From Polynucleobacter finlandensis (GTDB taxonomy: Bacteria; Pseudomonadota; Gammaproteobacteria; Burkholderiales; Burkholderiaceae), in assembly GCF_018881755.1 (NCBI RefSeq), contig NZ_JACVPS010000001.1:37986-96592 (forward strand): a stretch of DNA of 58,607 nucleotides. Reading direction: 5' to 3'. The position numbers and the translations under genes were made by a program. Shown piece by piece: positions 50,598 to 58,607 of the stretch (position 1 is the stretch's first letter; each line of letters starts with the position of its first letter). The notes below the pieces were generated by a model. That model made no database searches. It was not told the DNA's origin and saw only the letters and a list, made by a program, of their open reading frames with translations.

Positions 50598-51074
50598 ATG
50601 ATTGATCTCGGAGTTTCAAAGCTTGCGCTCATTGCTGTAGTTGCTTTGGTGGTCGTTGGGCCAGAGCGCCTGCCTAAAGTAGCTCGCATGGCTGGTAATT
50701 TGTTTGGGCGTGCGCAGCGCTATATGGCGGACGTCAAATCTGAAGTAAGTCGTCAGATGGAAGTGGAAGAATTTAAAAAGTTTCGAGAAGAAACTGCTGC
50801 CACTCTCAAAGAGGTTGAAAATAGTATCGGCTCTACAGTTCAAGAGGCTGGCGCTAACTTAAGCGATCAAGCGGATATTTTTGAAACTAGGTTTGATAAG
50901 CCGGCCTTAGATGAAAAAGAAGTGCTGCGCAAAACTAAGCGCCAAGGGCGCAATAGCTGGGGTGTGCGTCGTGCTGCAAGGCCGCTTTGGTTCAAACGTT
51001 CTGCAGGAATTCGTACTCGAGTGCAATCTGGTGCTGCTAGGATGAAGCGCTTTCATCACAGCGCTGGCAAATAA
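50598..51074 (+). CDS. tatB: Sec-independent protein translocase TatB
   Basis: TatB forms the twin-arginine receptor with TatC. The 158-residue product starts MIDLGVSKLALIAVVALVVVGPERLPKVAR, with the Glu in the helix end and GPERLP typical of TatB, followed by a long amphipathic helix and a basic C-terminal tail. It lies between tatA and tatC. Confidence 0.95.
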   Translation: MIDLGVSKLALIAVVALVVVGPERLPKVARMAGNLFGRAQRYMADVKSEVSRQMEVEEFKKFREETAATLKEVENSIGSTVQEAGANLSDQADIFETRFDKPALDEKEVLRKTKRQGRNSWGVRRAARPLWFKRSAGIRTRVQSGAARMKRFHHSAGK

Positions 51075-51111
51075 AAATAATAGTAAAAAGCAAGAATAAA
51101 AATACTTACGC

Positions 51112-51903
51112 ATGACTGAAAACAGTTCAACTCAAGACTCGGGATTACAGGAAACCTTTCTTTCCCACTTATTTGAATTGCGTGATCGCGTAATTAAAGC
51201 GGCGCTCGCAATTATTGTTGTCTTCGTATGTCTAGTCTATTGGGCGCCTGATATTTTCCATTTGTTCGCACAGCCTTTATTGGAGGCTTTGCCTGCTGGC
51301 GGCAAGATGATTGTGACTGACGTTACAGGCTCCTTCTTTGTACCCATGAAGGTAACAATGCTAGTGGCATTCATCATCGCCTTACCAGTGGTGATGTATC
51401 AACTATGGGCATTCATTGCGCCTGGTTTGTATTTGCACGAAAGAAAACTCATTCTGCCTTTGGTGGTGAGTAGCTATACCTTGTTCATTATTGGTATGGC
51501 ATTTGCGTACTTCTTAGTGTTTCCAACGGTATTTAAGTTCATGGCAAGTTACAACGCACCATTGGGCGCGGAGATGTCGACCGACATTGATAACTATTTA
51601 AGTTTTGCTATGACAACCTTCTTGGCATTTGGTATTACTTTTGAAGTACCTGTTGTGGTGGTTGTCTTGGTGCGTATGGGCATGGTGCCCTTGGCTAAGC
51701 TGAAAGAAATTCGCCCATACGTCATCGTTGGCGCATTTGTGATTTCCGCTGTTGTAACTCCGCCGGACGTGCTCTCGCAATTGTTGCTAGCTGTGCCAAT
51801 GACCTTGCTCTATGAGTTAGGTTTGATCGTAGCGCGCTTTTATGTACCAAAACCCTCAGATGATGAAGGTTCAAGCGATCACTCAACCTCTGCGTCTACT
51901 TGA
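51112..51903 (+). CDS. tatC: Sec-independent protein translocase TatC
   Basis: TatC is the six-helix core that recognises twin-arginine signals. The 263-residue product has FLSHLFELRDRVIKA at the N-terminus, the FE..VP region (FGITFEVPVVVVVLVRMGMV) and AFVISAVVTPPDVLSQLLLAVPM. Its last 25 bases overlap the minus-strand Sel1-like gene. Confidence 0.97.
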   Translation: MTENSSTQDSGLQETFLSHLFELRDRVIKAALAIIVVFVCLVYWAPDIFHLFAQPLLEALPAGGKMIVTDVTGSFFVPMKVTMLVAFIIALPVVMYQLWAFIAPGLYLHERKLILPLVVSSYTLFIIGMAFAYFLVFPTVFKFMASYNAPLGAEMSTDIDNYLSFAMTTFLAFGITFEVPVVVVVLVRMGMVPLAKLKEIRPYVIVGAFVISAVVTPPDVLSQLLLAVPMTLLYELGLIVARFYVPKPSDDEGSSDHSTSAST

Positions 51904-53333
51904 TTCTTGGAAAAGGTATTTTTTAGCCAATTTGTGGCACGATCAAAGCGATAGCGCCTTTGGCGTAAGTTGCCCTCAAGATCTATTTCAGAACCAGCAA
52001 AAGCTTTGCCAGCAGCCAATAGGGCGCGACGTTGTTGAATGGTTTCGATCTGAATCAGTCTGGGCAGTATCTTTGGAAGCTCCCAGCGAATATCTACCAC
52101 TACACAATGCTCATGCTGTAGTTGACCTACTTCGCATAACAAAAGCTCTGCTTTGCTGAAATTAAATTGATTGGCAATGATGATGCGGTGACATAGCAAT
52201 AGCCAGTCTTCATCAAACTTGTGTTCGGCGTGATGATTTATGGCGCTTTCAGCATATAGCGCCAATTCATGCCATTCATTTGTTTTTGGGTCTGGGCAAC
52301 TTTCTAAAATCTTACTTAATAGCTCTTTTGCTTCTACTATGCCCTGCTGGTGTGCTTGCCATATAGAGTATGAAGCCTGTAGCCCGCGTACTTTTTCTTC
52401 GCTCTTTTCGCGCTTACGCCAAAGATTGGCACCTTTGCGAAGTTGCGCTTGGGGATGGCCAAGATCGGCAGCGCGATCAAAGCAGCGATCACTTTCAGTA
52501 GCGTTGTAACCAGAAAATTGGGGGCGACGATAAATTTCACCAAGCGCGTACCATGCATCTCGATCACCGTCCTTGGCGGCAAGCTCTAACCAATGCGCTG
52601 CTTTTTTAAGAGATGCGTTTGATTTGTTTTCAACATTTCCACTTAATTGAGCAAGGCGTAATCCCAAAGTAAGTTTTGCAACGGTTAGCCCTAGCTCCGC
52701 CGCCTGAATCAATGCTTCTTCATTTTGCGTTGTTAACCAAGCATTCCATAGGGAAGATAAGGCTTCATTTTTTGGCTGTAGCTTTATCAAAAACTCTTTT
52801 GCTTTGTTCGAGAATGCAGAGCCCCCATCTGCGAGTTCTTGCAAATATTGACGAGCAATTTTTTGTAAGCCCCCGAAATCTAGATTGGCCAGTTTTTCAT
52901 CGGCAAGGGTTGAGTTACCCTTTTTCAACCAAGCCATCAATTGGGGTTGAGTTTCTTGATGTATTGGATTAATAAGCAAGTCAGCAAGTTGCCATTTAGC
53001 TGAAAGTGTGGCGCCTGAATCAAGATTGGATTGGGCTAGCTGCCAGAAAGACCCCCATCCAAACTGAAATCCTGGGGAATTAAAGGTTTGGGCTAGTGGG
53101 ACATTGGCAATTTGATTCAGAATCTTGGAAACTTCATCATGACTTGCGGTACCCGTCTCGGCAGCTTGGTTTTGTATCGATAAATAGGATTTTTCTAGCC
53201 AAATCAAAGCATTAGCAGGTTGTATTGGTGTTTTAAATGCGCCGGTCATATAGGCTTGTGCTAATTTTTGTTGCGCGGATACATCACCCATACGGGCTGA
53301 ACTCAGGATTTTTAAGAATTCGCGGCTTGCCAT
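51879..53333 (-). CDS. Sel1/TPR-like repeat protein
   Basis: A large alpha-helical repeat protein of 484 residues if started at the ATG at 53333 (MASREFLKILSSARMGDVSAQQKLAQAYMTGAF). Sel1-type units are visible, such as AAHWLELAAKDGDRDAWYALGEIYRRP and DRCFDRAADLGHPQAQLRKGANLW. It has no signal peptide or membrane helix, so it is probably a cytoplasmic scaffold of unknown partner. The frame is open to 53480, and an ATG at 53360 (MHFECQNCQ) is an alternative. It converges on tatC with a 25-base overlap. Confidence 0.75.
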   Translation of the reverse strand: MASREFLKILSSARMGDVSAQQKLAQAYMTGAFKTPIQPANALIWLEKSYLSIQNQAAETGTASHDEVSKILNQIANVPLAQTFNSPGFQFGWGSFWQLAQSNLDSGATLSAKWQLADLLINPIHQETQPQLMAWLKKGNSTLADEKLANLDFGGLQKIARQYLQELADGGSAFSNKAKEFLIKLQPKNEALSSLWNAWLTTQNEEALIQAAELGLTVAKLTLGLRLAQLSGNVENKSNASLKKAAHWLELAAKDGDRDAWYALGEIYRRPQFSGYNATESDRCFDRAADLGHPQAQLRKGANLWRKREKSEEKVRGLQASYSIWQAHQQGIVEAKELLSKILESCPDPKTNEWHELALYAESAINHHAEHKFDEDWLLLCHRIIIANQFNFSKAELLLCEVGQLQHEHCVVVDIRWELPKILPRLIQIETIQQRRALLAAGKAFAGSEIDLEGNLRQRRYRFDRATNWLKNTFSKNQVDAEVE

Positions 53334-53541
53334 CTGACAATTTTGGCATTCAAAGTGCATAAAAGGGGGAAAACCAAGACCTTGTTGCCCTGATACAACG
53401 AAGAAAACCAAAAAACTACCTTTTGACAAGCAAAAAGATCTCCTACATGCCCTTACCCCCAGTCTAGCGGGGCAATACAAGCAAAATTAGCAAGTCCCAG
53501 TTTTATTTGGGCATTACTTTTAATTTTTGGAGATTTAAAGA

Positions 53542-54918
53542 ATGAAAAAATCGCTATTAGCAATCGCAGCAATGACAGCATTTGCTGGCGCTGCTCAAGC
53601 TCAGTCCAGCGTAACCATTTACGGTATCTTGGACGTTGGTGTTATGGGTCAAACTAACTCAAGCAGCTTAAATTCCTCAACCGGCGGTACTTCTGCCAAC
53701 CTTAAAGATCCTGCTAATGCAAGCTATCCACGTAACGGCAATTCCTTTGGCTTCATGGCTGGTGGCGAATCTGCAAACCGTATTGGCTTTAAAGGTCAAG
53801 AAGATTTGGGTGGCGGCACTAAAGCCATTTTCCAGTTAGAGCAACGCTTTAGCTCTGCTAACGGCTCATCAAATGCTACTGGTTTGCCAGGCAACGGTAA
53901 AACAACTACTGGCATGGGTAACATGTCCTCATTTGGGGACTCTTCCAACCAAGGTCAATTGTTTAACGGCATGGCATACGCTGGCTTAAGCAATGACAAA
54001 TACGGCACATTGACGTTGGGCCGTCAACAAACTTTGATGTTAGACAACATCGGTGGCTATGATCCAGTTAACGCATACTCGTTCTCACCACTTGCATACT
54101 CGGGTTCCTTCGCCGGCGGTGGCTATACTGATGACGGTCGTGCTAACGGTGCTTTGAAGTTAAAAGAAAAAATCATGGGCTTTGATGTTAACGCCTTGTA
54201 TGCACCTGGTGGCTATGCTGGTAGCAACGGCGTTGGTACACGTTTAGAAGGTCAAATTGGTTACGAAGCTGCTAAGTGGGGCGTACAAGCTTTGATGGAT
54301 ATGCAAGAAGGTGCAACATCATTGACAGGCGTAACTTATGGTCAGGCTCAGGCAACGACAGCAGGCACTTACAACCCTAATATTGGCGCTGCTGGACAAA
54401 CTGCAGGTACAAATATGGTTAATGCAACAATTGCCAACACTCGCTCTACTATGGTAACTGCTAAATTCTCTCCAGTAGATAATTTATGGTTAAAAGCTGG
54501 CTTCCAGTATATGTATTTTGGCACCCCGTCAAACGTACAATACTATGTTGGTCAACCGGTATTGCCTAATGGTAGTGGTTTTAGCGTGTTCAACTACACA
54601 GCCTTGCAACAACCAGTTACCAAGAATACATTCTGGTTGGGTGCAAACTATGACTTTACTCCAGCTGTGAAGGGTTCTGTTGGCTACTATCAACAGAATA
54701 TTAATAGCTCTGCGACAACAACAGCAGGAAAACAGAACTATATCTCTGCCATGGCTGAGTACTACTTGAGCAAGCGTACTAACTTGTACGCAGCTGGTAC
54801 ATTAGCAGGCTATATGGGTAGCTCACTTGTTACCTCTCAAGCCACTACAGGCGGTGCTACGGCAACCACTGTTAACCAGCAGTTCACATACGGTTTAGGT
54901 ATGCGTCACACTTTCTAA
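53542..54918 (+). CDS. Outer-membrane porin, Gram-negative (OmpC-like) family
   Basis: A 458-residue general porin of the Burkholderia type. The signal peptide ends at about residue 20 (GAAQA), and the mature part starts QSSVTIYGILDVGVM. GFKGQEDLGGGTKAIFQLEQRF, GLSNDKYGTLTLGRQ (with QT) and a C-terminal strand ending YGLGMRHTF with a final Phe for BamA recognition are all present. GGAG lies 10 bases before the ATG. It probably forms a trimeric 16-strand barrel for small solutes. A terminator follows. Confidence 0.93.
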   Translation: MKKSLLAIAAMTAFAGAAQAQSSVTIYGILDVGVMGQTNSSSLNSSTGGTSANLKDPANASYPRNGNSFGFMAGGESANRIGFKGQEDLGGGTKAIFQLEQRFSSANGSSNATGLPGNGKTTTGMGNMSSFGDSSNQGQLFNGMAYAGLSNDKYGTLTLGRQQTLMLDNIGGYDPVNAYSFSPLAYSGSFAGGGYTDDGRANGALKLKEKIMGFDVNALYAPGGYAGSNGVGTRLEGQIGYEAAKWGVQALMDMQEGATSLTGVTYGQAQATTAGTYNPNIGAAGQTAGTNMVNATIANTRSTMVTAKFSPVDNLWLKAGFQYMYFGTPSNVQYYVGQPVLPNGSGFSVFNYTALQQPVTKNTFWLGANYDFTPAVKGSVGYYQQNINSSATTTAGKQNYISAMAEYYLSKRTNLYAAGTLAGYMGSSLVTSQATTGGATATTVNQQFTYGLGMRHTF

Positions 54919-54989
54919 TTTAACGTAGGTCTTGTGCCTACCTAGATTTAGAAATGTAGTGAGTAACATCTAGCAGTAAATGTAATAAG

Positions 54990-55020
54990 AAAACCATCAC
55001 ACGCAAGTGTGGTGGTTTTT
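54990..55020 (+). terminator. Intrinsic terminator after the first porin
   Basis: AAAACCATCACAC (54990-55002) pairs with GTGTGGTGGTTTT (55007-55019) around GCAA, with one mismatch or G-U, and ends in T residues. The two porins are thus separate transcripts. Confidence 0.85.
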
Positions 55021-55043
55021 GTCTTTTAACGGATCTTAATTTC

Positions 55044-55057
55044 TTGATATTGGTCAA
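55044..55057. promoter_or_regulatory. FNR/Anr-like box upstream of the second porin
   Basis: TTGATATTGGTCAA matches nine of the ten defined positions of the FNR consensus TTGAT-N4-ATCAA. It ends 21 bases before the ATG of the second porin. A site this close to the start would more likely repress than activate. Chance similarity is possible. Confidence 0.3.
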
Positions 55058-55078
55058 GGGATTTCAACTAAGTACTTT

Positions 55079-56461
55079 ATGAAAAAATTCAATTACTTCG
55101 CCTTAGCTGCTAGTTTTCTTTGCGCGGCAGGAGTAGCAAAAGCACAATCGAGTGTGACGGTTTATGGTTTATTAGATGTGGGCGTGATGGCTCAAACAAA
55201 TGCCGGTAATCTCAATGCTTCCACCTGGGGTAACTCTGGTTCGCCAATTAACTACCCTGGCGTTAAAAACGGTAATGTCTTTGGATTTATGACGGGTGGT
55301 GAGAGTCAAAGTCGCTTGGGCTTTAAGGGCTCTGAAGATTTAGGTGGTGGCACAAAGGCAATCTTCCTGCTTGAGCAAGGCTTTAGTGCCGCAACTGGCG
55401 CAAGCGCAAGTAACGGAATGGCTGGTAACGGCTCCTCAACCAGTGCAGCTCAAGGTGGTGATAACGCTCTGCAAGGAATGCTGTTTGGACGTGGTGCTTA
55501 TGCTGGTCTCAGTAATGAGCAGTATGGTACCTTGACGCTGGGGCGTCAGCAAGGACTCATGTTGCAAAATATTGGTAGCTATAACCCCGTCAATGCGCAG
55601 ATGTTTTCACCGATTGCTTTCTCGGGAACCTATGGTGGTGGTGGCTATACGGATAATGCGTATGTGAGTGGCGCCATTCAATACGCTAAAAAATACAATG
55701 GTTTTAATCTCAAGGCCATGTATGCACCTGGTGGTGTGGCAGGCAATAACTCCGCTGGTACTACTAGTGGCTTTCAGTTGGGTTACGAGGAGGCTAAGTG
55801 GGGTGTGCAAGCCATTGCTACCCATACTACGGATGCGACTAAGTTAACTGGTATTACCTACGGTACAGGACTTTCTACCTCAGGGGGCACTGTTGTACCT
55901 GGCAACGCATCACCAGCTACATCAACATCAGCAGCATCGACAATCCCAACAACTGCTGGAACCAATCAAATTTTAGTTACCTTAGCAAATACCTCGGCGT
56001 TGCAACTGACTAGTAAATTTCAGGCTACAGATAAATTAATTCTCAAGGCTGGATATGAGCGTATGTTTATTGGTACGCCAAGCAACTTTCAGATGTACTC
56101 TGGTTTGCCAGTATTGCCCAGTGGATTTTCTATTGCTAGCTGGACCCCCAATAGAAATAATTACAACATCAATGTGTATTGGGTAGGCGCTAACTATAAC
56201 TTTACTCAATCCTTAATTGGTTCTATTGGTTATTACTATGCAGGCACTCAACAGTCAGGTACACAGCTTAGTGGTGTGCAGCAGTTTCAATCTGCAATGC
56301 TTGACTACTATATGAGTAAGCGTACTAATTTGTATCTAGGTATTGGAAACATTAATACATCAGGCTCCAATGTTCAGTCATTACCAGCTGGTAGTATGTT
56401 GAGTGGTAAGACTGTTAGCACACAGCAGACTTACGGGGTAGGTATGCGTCATACTTTCTGA
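55079..56461 (+). CDS. Outer-membrane porin, Gram-negative (OmpC-like) family, second copy
   Basis: A 460-residue paralogue of the preceding porin. It has a signal peptide (ending GVAKA), QSSVTVYGLLDVGVM, GFKGSEDLGGGTKAIFLLEQGF, GLSNEQYGTLTLGRQ and the same C-terminal YGVGMRHTF. It carries a long Ser/Thr/Ala-rich insertion at about residues 270-310, likely an extracellular loop. No ribosome binding site is evident before the ATG, unlike the first copy. It is flanked by its own terminator. Confidence 0.92.
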   Translation: MKKFNYFALAASFLCAAGVAKAQSSVTVYGLLDVGVMAQTNAGNLNASTWGNSGSPINYPGVKNGNVFGFMTGGESQSRLGFKGSEDLGGGTKAIFLLEQGFSAATGASASNGMAGNGSSTSAAQGGDNALQGMLFGRGAYAGLSNEQYGTLTLGRQQGLMLQNIGSYNPVNAQMFSPIAFSGTYGGGGYTDNAYVSGAIQYAKKYNGFNLKAMYAPGGVAGNNSAGTTSGFQLGYEEAKWGVQAIATHTTDATKLTGITYGTGLSTSGGTVVPGNASPATSTSAASTIPTTAGTNQILVTLANTSALQLTSKFQATDKLILKAGYERMFIGTPSNFQMYSGLPVLPSGFSIASWTPNRNNYNINVYWVGANYNFTQSLIGSIGYYYAGTQQSGTQLSGVQQFQSAMLDYYMSKRTNLYLGIGNINTSGSNVQSLPAGSMLSGKTVSTQQTYGVGMRHTF

Positions 56462-56504
56462 TAATAAAATGCACCTTCCCTAGCGCTATGTTCCAGACGC
56501 TATA

Positions 56505-56540
56505 AAAATAAAGCCCGCAGATTTTTTGCGGGCTTTATTT
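56505..56540 (+). terminator. Intrinsic terminator after the second porin
   Basis: AAATAAAGCCCGCA (56507-56520) pairs with TGCGGGCTTTATTT (56527-56540), followed by T/A-rich sequence. It lies 44 bases after the stop codon. Confidence 0.88.
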
Positions 56541-56567
56541 ATCTCTACAAGTGAATTTAACAATTGC

Positions 56568-56936
56568 TCATTTATAGGAAATTAATTCATATCGCAGCAT
56601 ATTTTCATAGCGATCGTTACCAATACCTGTATTGTTGTCTAAGTAAGTACCATCTGTGGTTCTGACAACCCACCTGCCAATATTCGGCGCTATCCAAATC
56701 GTCGAGTGACGTAAAGAGGTGTGCCTAGAAAAATCATCACTAATGAAATAGATGGAGTTAGTGCTTTTTAATGTATTGAACTGACTGCTCTGAAGGGTGA
56801 CCACTTCAGCTCCTGCATTAGTAATGGTAGATGACCAAAGATATTTGCTTTCGGCGTCACTAACTTTGTATTGAGTAGTAAAAGTTTGTGATTTGACATT
56901 GGACTGAGGCGGTAATCCCCCCTTATTTAACCGAGC
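56568..56936 (-). pseudogene. 3' remnant of an unknown gene cut by an IS element
   Basis: An open frame on the minus strand reads from 56936 down to a stop at 56568 without any convincing start codon; the first in-frame stop upstream is at 56937-56939, next to the IS3 copy. The readable part (about 122 codons) includes QYKVSDAESKYLWSSTI, NSIYFISDDFSRHTSL, IWIAPNIGRWVVRTTDG and NDRYENMLRYELISYK. I do not recognise the family. A GTG at 56804 would give only 78 residues. The pattern fits a gene whose front was removed or displaced by the insertion sequence. Confidence 0.5.
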
Positions 56937-57240
56937 CTAAAAGTAGGATTAGTTAAGCAACCATGGCCAGTCGCTGTTTCGGGGTAATGCCGCCCAATGC
57001 CATATTTGGACGTTGATGATTGTATTTATACATCCATTGCGTTGCAAACTCCTGAACTTCGTTAATGCTTTCCCAATAATGCTGAGATAGCCACTCATAT
57101 CTGACGGTACGATTAAAGCGTTCCACATAGGCATTTTGCTGTGGTTTACCTGGCTGGATATGTTGTATGTGGATTTGATGCTTTGCTGCCCATTCCATGA
57201 GTCTGCCACTGACGAGTTCGGGCCCATAGTACATGCAGAA
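56905..57240 (-). mobile_element. IS3-family element, right-hand part only
   Basis: This holds the 3' end of the transposase gene and a possible terminal sequence starting TGAGGCGGTAATCCCCCC at 56905. The left part of the element is not next to it because an IS110-family element begins at about 57235-57250. The rest may lie beyond the window. Confidence 0.6.
56953..57234 (-). pseudogene. IS3-family transposase OrfB, C-terminal fragment
   Basis: About 93 residues of the rve integrase core: YYGPELVSGRLMEWAAKH (where intact copies read DNGPEL, so the second catalytic Asp is lost or lies across the junction), PGKPQQNAYVERFNRTVRYEWL with the catalytic Glu, and the end NHQRPNMALGGITPKQRL. The frame closes at a stop within 57247-57249, inside the adjoining IS110-type sequence. 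It cannot make an active enzyme as it stands. Confidence 0.85.
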
Positions 57241-58607
57241 TGGTAGTCAGCCGCAGCAATTTAAGCCATGCTGGTGATTGCGAGATCATCAATAAGGAGT
57301 ATTGCTATGGCTGACCACTTAAACAATAAACCCTTTGGGGCATGGATTGCAATCGATATTGCCAAGGACTTTAATGCCGTGTTAAGCGAGACCAAGGCGG
57401 GTAAAAGGCAGCATTTTCGGATGGCTAATTCTGCTGCCGATCATGATCGTTTTATTGCTTTTCTAAAGAGCTTACCGCCGCCTTGCATTATTGGGTTTGA
57501 GGCAACCGGCAATTACCACCGCGCATTAGGGCATCGCTTGGTAGCGGCGGGGTTTGAAGTCTGTTTTATTTCCTCGGTAGCGAGCGCCCGGTATCGGGAG
57601 GTGATGTTCAACTCCTGGGATAAAAATGATCCCAAGGATGCTGCAGTGCTTTTAGAGCTGCTTAAGCAAGGGATTACTCAACGTTATGTTGACCCATTAA
57701 TTGCAGGGCATCATGATCTCCAAGAGTTATCTAAAACCTACTATCAAGTGACCTTGAGTCGCACGCGCCTGCAGCATTCCATCCTCACTCATTACCTGCC
57801 TTTGTATTTTCCGGAGATGGGTAAATGGTGGAACAGTACTCGCGCAGACTGGTGGATTAATTATCTTTTGCACTTCCCCATCCCTAGCGCAGTAACGAAG
57901 CACTCTCAAGAAGCGTTTTGCGAGATTGCCAGCCCTGTCATTGGCCGCAAGGTTAATAAAGCGGCTAAGCTTATTGAGCTCTATGAGACCGCCTTGCATA
58001 GCATTGGACTACCTGTTGAGGCAGATTCCTTGGCTTGCAAAACCTTTCAAATACAACTGAGACGCTATCAAGAGATCAATGCTTGTCGCAAGCAATTAGA
58101 AGAGACGGCTCAAGCAGTATTGGCCGATAACCCGGACTCTGCCATCTTGCAAAGTGTTCCGGGGATTGGCCCGATTAATGCCCTAACGATTCTGGCGGAA
58201 GGCGGGGATCTACGTCGCTTTAGCCATCATCGTCAGTTCTTGAAGTATTGTGGGTTTGATCTAGCCAAAAATCAATCAGGCAACTATCGTGGTCAAGAAC
58301 AAATCTCCAAACGAGGTAATGCGCGTTTACGTTTGGCGTTATGGATGGCAGTGAACACTGCTATCGCTCAACCAGAAAATAGTTTCCAGCAAAAATATAG
58401 CCGCTATATTAAAGGCGCACCACAGGATAAGGATTTACAGCGCAAGGCTAGGACTGCGGTGGCAGCGAAGATGGCGCGTGTAGTGTATGGATTAGTGAAG
58501 TCAAAACAGATGTATCAAGGTTACTATGAAAAAGCTTTACCCAGTGGATCGATCCCTCTCTGTGGGGCCGTAGAGGCCGCAAGGACCTCGTAGATAATGT
58601 TTGGACC
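57241..58607 (+). mobile_element. IS110-family insertion sequence
   Basis: The element interrupts the IS3-family transposase gene. Its left edge is somewhere in 57235-57250 and cannot be fixed from one copy. About 60 bases precede the transposase gene. The right end is not visible, since only 14 bases follow the stop codon before the window closes. The short left flank suggests that any guide (bridge) RNA is encoded to the right. Confidence 0.75.
57307..58593 (+). CDS. IS110-family transposase (DEDD recombinase)
   Basis: A 428-residue recombinase. The N-terminal RuvC-like domain has the DEDD set: Asp17 (IAIDIAKD), Glu65 (GFEATGNY), and Asp108 and Asp111 (DKNDPKDA). The C-terminal Tnp20-type domain reads SVPGIGPINALTILAEGGD, then FLKYCGFD and KRGNARLRLALWMA. 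AAGGAGT at 57294-57300 sets the ATG at 57307; the frame is open to 57268 but lacks a start signal there. It is intact and possibly active. Confidence 0.92.
   Translation: MADHLNNKPFGAWIAIDIAKDFNAVLSETKAGKRQHFRMANSAADHDRFIAFLKSLPPPCIIGFEATGNYHRALGHRLVAAGFEVCFISSVASARYREVMFNSWDKNDPKDAAVLLELLKQGITQRYVDPLIAGHHDLQELSKTYYQVTLSRTRLQHSILTHYLPLYFPEMGKWWNSTRADWWINYLLHFPIPSAVTKHSQEAFCEIASPVIGRKVNKAAKLIELYETALHSIGLPVEADSLACKTFQIQLRRYQEINACRKQLEETAQAVLADNPDSAILQSVPGIGPINALTILAEGGDLRRFSHHRQFLKYCGFDLAKNQSGNYRGQEQISKRGNARLRLALWMAVNTAIAQPENSFQQKYSRYIKGAPQDKDLQRKARTAVAAKMARVVYGLVKSKQMYQGYYEKALPSGSIPLCGAVEAARTS

Noticed and set aside
53423..53449. A TTGACA -35 upstream of the first porin
   Set aside because: A perfect TTGACA stands at 53423-53428, but the best -10 (TACATG) is only 15 bases away and poor, so I could not support a promoter.
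57190..57234. Asp-Asn to Tyr-Tyr mutation of the IS3 catalytic motif
   Set aside because: The YY stands where DN is expected, but the IS110 junction is within a few bases, so the residues may come from the inserted element. The change cannot be called a point mutation.

Overview
The window looks like chromosome from a free-living freshwater betaproteobacterium of the Burkholderiaceae, most likely Polynucleobacter or a close relative. This is inferred from moderate, A+T-leaning base composition, very tight gene packing, Burkholderiales-type gene order (mla genes - bolA - murA - his genes - hinT - tatABC), and two tandem Burkholderia-type trimeric porins. I ran no database search.

Layout. 1-14474: the S10, spc and alpha ribosomal operons (rpsJ to rplQ) with secY, infA, rpmJ and rpoA, closed by a strong intrinsic terminator. 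A promoter and an attenuator-like hairpin lie between rpsQ and rplN, where the S10 and spc units separate in other proteobacteria. 14499-19559: cutA-dsbD, a MOSC protein, hemB and engB on the minus strand, and a dihaem cytochrome c4. 19596-24936: lysA-lptM (minus), cyaY (plus), then a minus-strand unit of a GspC/PilP-like gene, a short pilQ-like secretin, aroK and aroB. Divergent from it is ponA. This ponA/aroKB interval normally carries pilMNOPQ, so the pilus block appears reduced to two genes. 27424-28235: a solitary REP-type (RAYT) transposase with a downstream palindrome. 28323-34579: gltBD. 34590-39995: the mlaFEDACB phospholipid-transport set plus an ABC-2 exporter. 40029-49933: ibaG, murA and the histidine genes hisG-hisD-(hisC inverted)-hisB-hisH-hisA-hisF-hisI-hisE. 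The his cluster is broken up by a HicBA module (with a nonsense-truncated hicA) between hisF and hisI, and by a VapBC module between hisI and hisE. 49957-51903: hinT and tatABC. 51879-53333: a Sel1/TPR-like protein. 53542-56461: two tandem porins. 56568-58607: a truncated orphan gene, the 3' end of an IS3-family transposase gene, and an IS110-family element inserted into that IS3 copy. The window ends inside or just past the IS110 element.

Most of the window is core metabolism and envelope biology: translation, cell-wall precursor synthesis (murA, lysA, ponA), lipid asymmetry (Mla), export (SecY, Tat) and ammonium assimilation (gltBD). Accessory DNA is confined to four places: the RAYT locus, the two toxin-antitoxin insertions in the his genes, and the nested IS elements at the right edge. 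No gene-free stretch exceeds 300 bases; the longest are 427-624 (rpsJ-rplC), 53334-53541 (upstream of porin 1), 5434-5619 (rpsQ-rplN) and 28129-28322 (RAYT-gltB), each described below. I saw no tRNA, rRNA or CRISPR array.
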